From Adineta vaga (lineage: Eukaryota; Rotifera): a DNA stretch of 64,000 nt. Positions 57,946 through 64,000 of this stretch are shown here, in pieces; within the stretch, counting starts at the first letter, position 1; each line of letters begins with the position of its first letter. A program made the translations under genes and the position numbers. Under the pieces are notes generated by a model that was not told where the DNA came from, did no database searches, and saw nothing but the letters and a program-made list of their open reading frames with translations. The stretch lies in contig CP075496.1 in assembly GCA_021613535.1 (NCBI GenBank), positions 1 through 64,000 of the forward strand, in the 5' to 3' direction.

Positions 57946-58341
57946 ATCAATTAGTTCTATTTTCACTGTGATTTCTTCTTCTGAAATTTCTTCTTCTTCT
58001 TTTTTCGCTGTTATAATTATTGATATTATGTATTTGTTTTTTCTATAACTGGTGCATATGGTATAGGAATTGTACACTCACTTCTGTCGCACTCTTTTTG
58101 AACAAAGTGCATTGCAGATTGATCTCTTCTATTGTCAGATATATTTGAACTTAAAGAAAACGTTTTTATTGATGCAACTATAGTTATTTTCGATTGGTTA
58201 TTATTCCAGATATTTTTCTTTGTGAACTTGTTCTCATATATATATACTATTTATTAAGCACTTTGTGTTTGTACTCATGACATATAAATAAAAAGATATT
58301 TGATTATTTAATTCAATTTTTTGTTCTTATTTAAAAGTTCA

Positions 58342-61300
58342 ATGTCAAGTAAAAGATCCGTGTACAGAAAGAGGAAGATTCAGCAACGAAATATAGAATT
58401 AGGTAAATCTTTTGAATCTGTTAAAACAAAATTATTAATTTATAAAAGGTAGGCTATGCTTTAACTCGTTATCATGATTTTTCAAGCACAATGAATGATG
58501 TAGCGGCTAATGAGATCCAGAGACACAAGGTCCTTGATAAAAAGGAAGAAACTGATATTGATATAGAAGTTTCATCACATAATGCTTCATTAAATGTTGA
58601 CAATGAATTTAATATAGATGATTTGATGGACATTGATCAAACGGACACAGACGTTAATATGCATGATAGGTATTATTTTACTATATGTAGTTTTATTTTC
58701 AGTGATTAACATGTACTTGCTATTATCTCATGTTTGAATTCTATGCACTTGTTCAATTTATAAAATTTAACTGATTATATTTTTTATACATTTTGTTAAT
58801 TTTTAGGCATCAAAGAGATACAACTTCCACAAACCACCCTTTCACCATGAAAGATATCGCTGGTATTTTAATTGTCTTTAAACATCGTCATCATCTTTCC
58901 ACTGAATGTATGTCAGATCTCTTATCTTTATTAATTTCTCTTGGAGTTGATAACATACCGCGTTCATGGTATCAACTAAAATAGCAAATTACTCCGATTA
59001 AACCAACTCGCCGTTATTTTACTCCATGTGAATGTTGTATGTCAGCCTCCACAAATGCGTCAAAATGTTCTAATTGTGGACAGAATATACCAACTTCTTG
59101 CTATGAGAAAACTTTTATTAATTTTTCAATTACAGATCAGTTGGAAATCATATTGAACAACAATGATATATTTGGTCTTTCCTTTATCATGCACAAATGA
59201 TGCGATTACGGATATTAAGCATGGTGATGTTTACAAACGATTAAAGCAAGTTTGTAATGATCGTTTTTTAACATTTACTGTAAATATTGATGGCGTTGAA
59301 ACAAAAAAGAAAACAAAGAAGTCGATTTGGCCAGTTTTGTTAGTCATAAATGAGCTGCCAGTTAGTCAACGTTATAATCTAGAAAACACAATTATAGCTG
59401 GCGTATGGACAGCACCTAAGAAACCTTCTCGAATAGAAATGAAATATTTATTGTCACCTGTGGTGGAAGAATTACGTTTGTTAGAAAATGGATATATGTT
59501 TAACGATTATCGAAATTTGTCTAATAGTCAAGATATTATAATAAAATGCTTTTTAATTTCTGCATGTTGTGATAAACCTGCTCAAGCATTAGTACAAAAT
59601 ATCCCTGAACCAATTGCACAATTTGGTTGTGGTCGTTGTGAGATTCAAGGTAAAAACGCTACTAGAGCAGTCACTATTAGATTAAGTTGTGCCACACTTC
59701 AATATGTGATACTCGAATCAGAGATGAACTGAATGTTTTATATGACATCGACGCAAGTGAAAATTCGTCCAATATTGTTTTTTATTTAAATATCCACGTA
59801 TTGCAAGACATCTTTGTTAACCGAATCTAAACATATATACACCATATTCATTGAAAGATGAATATTACCAGGTTGGTCAAAAAGTTCTGCAACACTTCAT
59901 AAGATAAACTCTTTAACAAGTGTTGCAGAACTTTTTGACCAACCTAATAACTTGGAACTTTCTGACCACCTTTAATATGACTGGTAGTTTATATTTATAG
60001 ATGTTGTGAAAACAAATATCATATTTTAAAAATTGAAAGTGATTTAAAAGGGAACAATATAAAACTTAGATTTCTTCTTTGCAATAAGTCTAGTACAGAT
60101 GAAATGCATATTCTGTTTATGCCTAAAATCAACCCTAAGAGTTTATGTAAATTCGTATTCTAGGAGAATGCGTGGATGTACTAGAATGTAATAAGTTTTA
60201 ATCAATTCTTCTAACTTTGATCAATTTTGTAAATGTAAACTGACTTTAATCGACTTCTAATCATGAAAACATGGCTGAAACTAAATTTTCATGAATGTTT
60301 ATCAGAATATGATACAATCATATTCTATTAAAAATTAAACATAAAGCTTTTCTCTTGACTATTTTATATATAGGTGAAATGATTAAAGCATCAACTAAAG
60401 GTTTTGTAAGGTCATTTGCAGTGAACAATACTGGTTTAAAACAGATCCAATTGCGTGCAAATCAACGATATGATATTCTACTAAATTTGAAATATCTTAA
60501 TGAACAGAAGATGAATGGTTTTCTTAATAATTCCAAAAAACAGCAGGAAATTCAGAAAAAAAAATATGAAATTGCTGAGAAAGGAATTTTAGGAGAATGT
60601 ATTTTTCGATCATTGGCATTTTTAGATGTTGGTATCTCGTTTATGGCCGATAGTTTGCATAATGTTTATCTGGGCACTTTTGTAAGAAAACGTTTCGAAA
60701 ACCATACATCATCTATTTTTATTTATAGAAGCGAATGCTGTACTTATGGTTTGATAAAAAATATTCTGCTGAAAAGTGGAATATTAGGAAACACCTACGT
60801 GAATTATCAGCTTTGTTTCTTCTTTTACGTCTGCCTTCAACCACAATCAGATTACCCAGAAATTTACTCGAATATACAAGTCTTAAAGGCAACGAATTAC
60901 GTACTTTACTTTTATTTGGTCGTACAATTTTTTCTCAGGCTCTGAAGCAGGAGTATTATTCACATCTTCTGCAGTTAGTAGTACTTATGCATTTGGCAGA
61001 ATCCAGACAGATGACACCACATGATTTGTCTGTTATTGAAAAACTCTCAGAGTCTTTCGTTGTTCATTTCTCCGAATTATACACACAAAGGCATGTTGTT
61101 CAAGTGGTACACTCTGTTCTTCATATTCCAGCAACAGTCCGAGACTTTGGCCCTCTCACAAATTTTACCACCTTTAATTTCGAAGGTGTCTTAGGTGAGA
61201 GTTTTCATAATAATATTCAATCATTTGTCGAACAGAACCATAGTTCTACTTGCATTCTATTATATATTTTTAGCTCTAAAAATAACTCATGCATAACAAT

Positions 61301-62289
61301 ACGAAAATAATAGTGCAAAACTGTAGAATAAAATCAATTTGAGAAACGACAAAAAATATCTTATTCTCTATGCTTCTATCAATCAAAATCGATTAAGATT
61401 AAAACAATTTATCAAAATCAGTTATTATCTTTAAGCATGTATAAAATACTTTAATATCAGTGATTTGATCGATAAATATCGATTTATATTTTAAAAACTG
61501 GTTATCCAAAGCACTTTAATCTTTTTGAATATAAGTTTCGCCCATATTTGATCTGATCTTTCTATATGTGTTCTATGTACAAATACTATATAGCAGTTGC
61601 CTTTTATTGTAGGTAAAATTACTCGTGCAACTAAAGGTACACGACGTCACGCTGTGGAAATAATATCTACAGTTCATTATCTTCAAGCTGCGCTTGTACA
61701 TCTGAAACGGTCTTCGTTGGACATTCATCTCGATAACTTTATTTCGAATGAACTTGGTTATTCTCTGATCAAGATCGATTTTGGAATCCGGTTAATGCAC
61801 AAGACAGACCAACGTCATCCATTGGCTTCAATATTTTTTCCTACGCAGGATATTAGATGTTTCGACGTATTATACATTGGGCATGTAAGAATAACAACTA
61901 CTGAATATACTGACATGAAAAAAGCAGATGACAGTACTATCATATTTCGACTTAACAATACTCCAACATTTGGCCGCGTTTGTTCGATATTTTCAGTAAA
62001 AAATGATCAACCTATGTTATTAGTTGATTATTATGAGAAAACACAACCTATTGAATGCACAACTGCTGCTAATGAACAAAAATTTCAATATAAATATATA
62101 AGATGTGTTGATACGAGGACCAAAGCAACCTGTTTGATTGAAACTTACGATTTCATCGAAAAATGTGTTTTTTTTTCAAGCCTGCAACAATGTTGCTCAC
62201 TTTTATCGATTTCCTACACTTCATCACAGTACATAGATGTTCAAACTTTATACTTTATCAAAGAAGATGGTATATTTATTTTTAAATAA
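58342..62289 (+). pseudogene. CACTA transposase (TNP2-like), broken
   Basis: Begins MSSKRSVYRKRKIQQRN, then MNDVAANEIQRHK, DIAGILIVFKHRHHLS, a TAG after SWYQLK (58982-58984), a zinc-binding segment (CECCMSAS..CSNCGQNIP), and the conserved core NIDGVETKKKTKKSIWPVLLVINELP, RYNLENTIIAGVW and FGCGRCEIQG. After a non-coding stretch with a mariner-like MITE it resumes at 60375: GILGECIFRSLAFLDVG, MADSLHNVYLG (the D..H segment typical of CACTA transposases), LWFDKKYSAEKWNI, LPSTTIRLPRNL, VVHSVLHIPATVRDFGPL. A last exon is open at 61612-62289. Introns fit in part, but stops and frame shifts make it non-functional. Confidence 0.75.
59870..59945. mobile_element. Miniature mariner-like inverted-repeat element (MITE)
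   Basis: A perfect 28-bp inverted repeat, 59870-59897 against 59918-59945, starting AGGTTGGTCAAAAAGTT, with a 20-nt spacer. The GGTTGGTCAAAAAGTT ends are like mariner terminal repeats. A third, weaker arm (aactttctgaccacctt) lies at about 59954-59970. It sits inside the CACTA transposase gene. Confidence 0.75.
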
Positions 62290-62751
62290 ACTTCTAAACT
62301 GTGTCAGTTTGTCCATAAAAACAATCTACTTCATCTCAATAAGAAATATTTAAATTTAAGGAGCACTCATTTATAACGTTACATTGCAGTAATCTAGTTT
62401 TCTATTCTACAAACCGACCAAAATTTTACCAACTTTTGTTCTAAAACAATTGTCATTATTATATCTCTAAAAATAAATTATATTCACTATTTCAAGGCAC
62501 TTCAACATAATCGTTCACCTCTTCAAACACCGACGACGTTTGATGAAAGAATATTTCACAGAGTTCAGCTGATAAAAAGCGACTCTTCTTATACAAATCG
62601 ATTAAAATTCCAAAAATCCATTAAAATCAATTTTCTGTCGATATTTAATCAGAAAATGTAACATTAATCAGATTTTTCTGATTTTCAACAAAAAATCGAT
62701 TTTAATCAGATTTTTTATATGTTTTTTTTACATGGGTAGTGACCTCTGTAC

Positions 62752-63118
62752 ATGTCTCAGTATTCTAAAATACAATATTTGAATCCTAAAACAACACTAA
62801 GGAAAATAGAAAACGTTACAAAAAATCACCCTGACTGCGATGGAGATTTCATTTATTTGAATGGAAAATGTGGTAATGGTGGAAGTGTTGGTCAGACTGA
62901 CACACGCACACCATTCGATGTGCTCTATGGTGCTACGTAAAAAATGTTCTATCCTAACTCTGAAATAGTTGCAGTGCTCTCAACTGGTTGGTATAATTGA
63001 GGACGTCGATGTGGAAAAATGACAACTATTTATGAAAATGGAAAGTCAACAAAAGCTATGGTTGTATCGATGAATGTGATTCCATATATGATTGTGATGA
63101 TGAATATACATACTCGTT
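62752..63118 (+). pseudogene. Kiwellin-like secreted protein, broken and truncated
   Basis: The first frame has DCDGDFIYLNGKCGNGG; TAA follows at 62938. The same frame then gives IVAVLSTGWYN, a TGA, GRRCGKM and STKAMVV, and after a one-base shift DECDSIYDCDDEY. STGWYN, RCGKM and DECDS are signatures of the double-psi beta-barrel of kiwellins, small secreted Cys-rich proteins known from plants and some fungi. The sequence loses similarity just before telomeric repeats at 63146. The CACTA right end lies 10 bp upstream. A foreign (plant or fungal) origin is likely but needs a tree. Confidence 0.6.
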
Positions 63119-63145
63119 CTTAATTCTAAGGGTGTTATTAGAAGG

Positions 63146-63232
63146 GTGAAGGTGTGGGTGTTTGTAACACTACTACATCATTGTATTCGTCTCACACCCA
63201 CTTACATCCACCCACACCCACACCCACACCCT
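63146..63232. repeat. Head-to-head telomeric repeat junction
   Basis: GAAGGTGTGGGTGTTTG (G-rich) at 63146-63164, a 20-nt spacer, then CACACCCACTTACATCCACCCACACCC... (C-rich) to 63232. Confidence 0.8.
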
Positions 63233-63613
63233 ATTTAGACCGATGAGAAAAATTAAAACAACTAGATAGGTCGACATTTTATTATCTAAAGTGACAAATA
63301 CCGGATACTTTAGTGTATTATATCTCGAAAGACATCTATTTATAATTTGATAGGGACGTATTGCATACACATTAGCGGTAATTTTGTCAAGGTACATCAA
63401 AAATCGAGTTTCCTGGAAGAATTTATTCTTTGATATGTTGAGAAAACAGAAGTGAAGGATATTTTTATACTATTTAATGAAGAACTCAGCCTTCACGGTA
63501 ACTCCAATTGTGATACTACTCATTCTTACGCACCCGTTAATAGTTTATAGTTTGAAGCATTTATTTCGAGATAAATATGACCCTATAATGAATAAAACGG
63601 GTGTGTACTAGCT
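63233..63613. other. No gene seen
   Basis: AT-rich. The minus-strand frame here owes part of its length to the telomeric repeats. ACGGGTGTGT at 63597-63606 is a telomeric remnant before the next hammerhead. Confidence 0.5.
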
Positions 63614-63656
63614 GCCATGACGCGTTTCGATCCAGCTACGGATCTCATCAGATGGC
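63614..63656 (-). ncRNA. Type I hammerhead ribozyme, intact core, 3' end of the next Terminon
   Basis: The minus strand reads GCCAU-CUGAUGA-GAUCC-GUAGCU-GGAUC-GAAA-CGCG-UC-AUGGC. All core positions are present, and stem II differs from the 2.7-kb copy by paired changes (GAACC/GGUUC against GAUCC/GGAUC). A short GGGTGTGT remnant lies on its 3' side. The element body would extend right of the window. Confidence 0.9.
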
Positions 63657-63828
63657 TTATTACCCTAATTCTGATCAAAATTCAATCAACGAAATTTATA
63701 AAAATCTAGTCAGTTAAAATTCAAAACAAAATCAAAACCCTCTATTCGGTTATAAAATGAATTCCTCCTAATTAAAGGAAAAAATCAATTCTATAATGAT
63801 AGAATAATTTTAGCGGTGTGAGTAAGAT

Positions 63829-63876
63829 CCACGATGATCGGTTTCGACTGAATTCCACAGTCTCATCAGAAGGCTT
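63829..63876 (-). ncRNA. Second hammerhead-like motif of the pair
   Basis: CUGAUGA, a perfect 5-bp stem II (GACUG/CAGUC with UGGAAUU loop) and GAAA are followed by CCGAUCAUCGUGG. Stem I pairing (GCCUU against AUCGUGG) is poor, and stem III differs from CGCG. Same relative position, about 220 nt, as the second motif at 2.93 kb. Confidence 0.65.
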
Positions 63877-64000
63877 ATAGGTTAACTCTGATCAAAAATC
63901 TCAATCAACCAAATTTATGAAAATCGAGTCAATTAAAATTCAAATCATACTCGTTTGGCTTTCGGTTTAGTCGTAAAATCAAGGGAAGTTTTAGGAGAAT
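63877..64000. other. Terminon 3' UTR-like sequence, runs off the window
   Basis: Resembles the sequence following the other hammerhead motifs (tgatcaaaa(t)..caatcaac..aatttat). No gene. Confidence 0.5.

Larger units (their letters stand above)
55317..62741 (+). mobile_element. CACTA (EnSpm) DNA transposon, 7.4 kb, decayed
   Basis: The right end is CACTACCCATGTAAAAAAAACA read inward on the minus strand (ending at 62741). The left end, CAATTAACCCATGTAAAAAAAAAC from 55317, is its inverted partner with a damaged CACTA. Both ends carry subterminal repeats of the AATCGATTTTAATC / TAATCAGATTTTT type (55620-55860 and 62590-62720; some also at 61380-61480). Inside are a BEN-like ORF and a TNP2-like transposase, as in CACTA elements of animals. 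The transposase has stops and frame breaks. Confidence 0.75.

Noticed and set aside
1-64000. CRISPR arrays, bacterial operons, ribosomal RNA genes, tRNA genes
   Set aside because: Spliced genes and telomeric repeats show a eukaryotic nuclear region; no array with regular spacers, rRNA or tRNA was recognised.

Overview
The window looks like subtelomeric DNA from a bdelloid rotifer (Adineta/Rotaria type). Four things point there: arrays of TGTGGG/CCCACA, the bdelloid telomeric repeat; short 44-78 nt introns in AT-rich genes; a Penelope-like reverse transcriptase of the Athena type; and type I hammerhead ribozymes lying next to telomeric repeats. Together these are the hallmarks of Terminons, the giant telomere-attached retroelements known from bdelloids.

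Layout. 1-2.7 kb: a C-rich telomeric array, a decayed transposase-like gene and a G-rich telomeric array. 2.7-5.5 kb: a short, worn unit with hammerhead relics, a promoter remnant and a two-exon plus-strand gene. About 5.5-38.97 kb: one Terminon of about 33 kb, coding on the minus strand. Its order from 5' to 3' is: unknown basic/acidic protein; unknown TATA-driven protein; 59-aa Cys/His protein; unknown TATA-driven protein; GIY-YIG-like protein; small membrane glycoprotein-like protein with an RQKR site; DEDDy exonuclease; two coiled-coil/RT-like genes without catalytic Asp residues; two more GIY-YIG-like genes; two coiled-coil genes; Athena RT; then a hammerhead relic and telomeric repeats.

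38.98-42.91 kb: a non-autonomous transposon with an 8-bp TSD, inserted into telomeric repeats and itself carrying a complete hAT transposon (817-aa transposase, 8-bp TSD). 43.0-43.8 kb: the start of an LTR retrotransposon cut off at telomeric repeats. 43.9-47.0 kb: captured genes, an F-box protein and a short-chain dehydrogenase with one stop codon. 47.4-47.6 kb: head-to-head telomeric repeats. 48.4-53.9 kb: a 1596-aa LDLa/EGF/7TM receptor, followed by a decayed GPCR. 55.3-62.7 kb: a decayed CACTA (EnSpm) transposon. 62.75-63.1 kb: a kiwellin-like pseudogene ending near telomeric repeats. 63.6-64 kb: two hammerhead motifs marking the 3' end of another Terminon to the right.

How the parts work together. 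In the Terminon model, RNA ending in a hammerhead plus C-rich repeats anneals to the G-rich chromosome end and Athena RT copies it. Most internal genes start just after a strong 3' splice site, which suggests one long precursor resolved by trans-splicing. The main new signal is in the two RT-like genes. A coiled-coil ORF overlaps an RT-like ORF in the -1 frame, at a UUUUUUC heptamer, a 6-nt spacer and a GC-rich hairpin. This arrangement is present in both copies, and the upper stem differs in sequence while keeping its pairing. That is the layout of a programmed -1 ribosomal frameshift, here feeding an RT homologue that has lost its active site.
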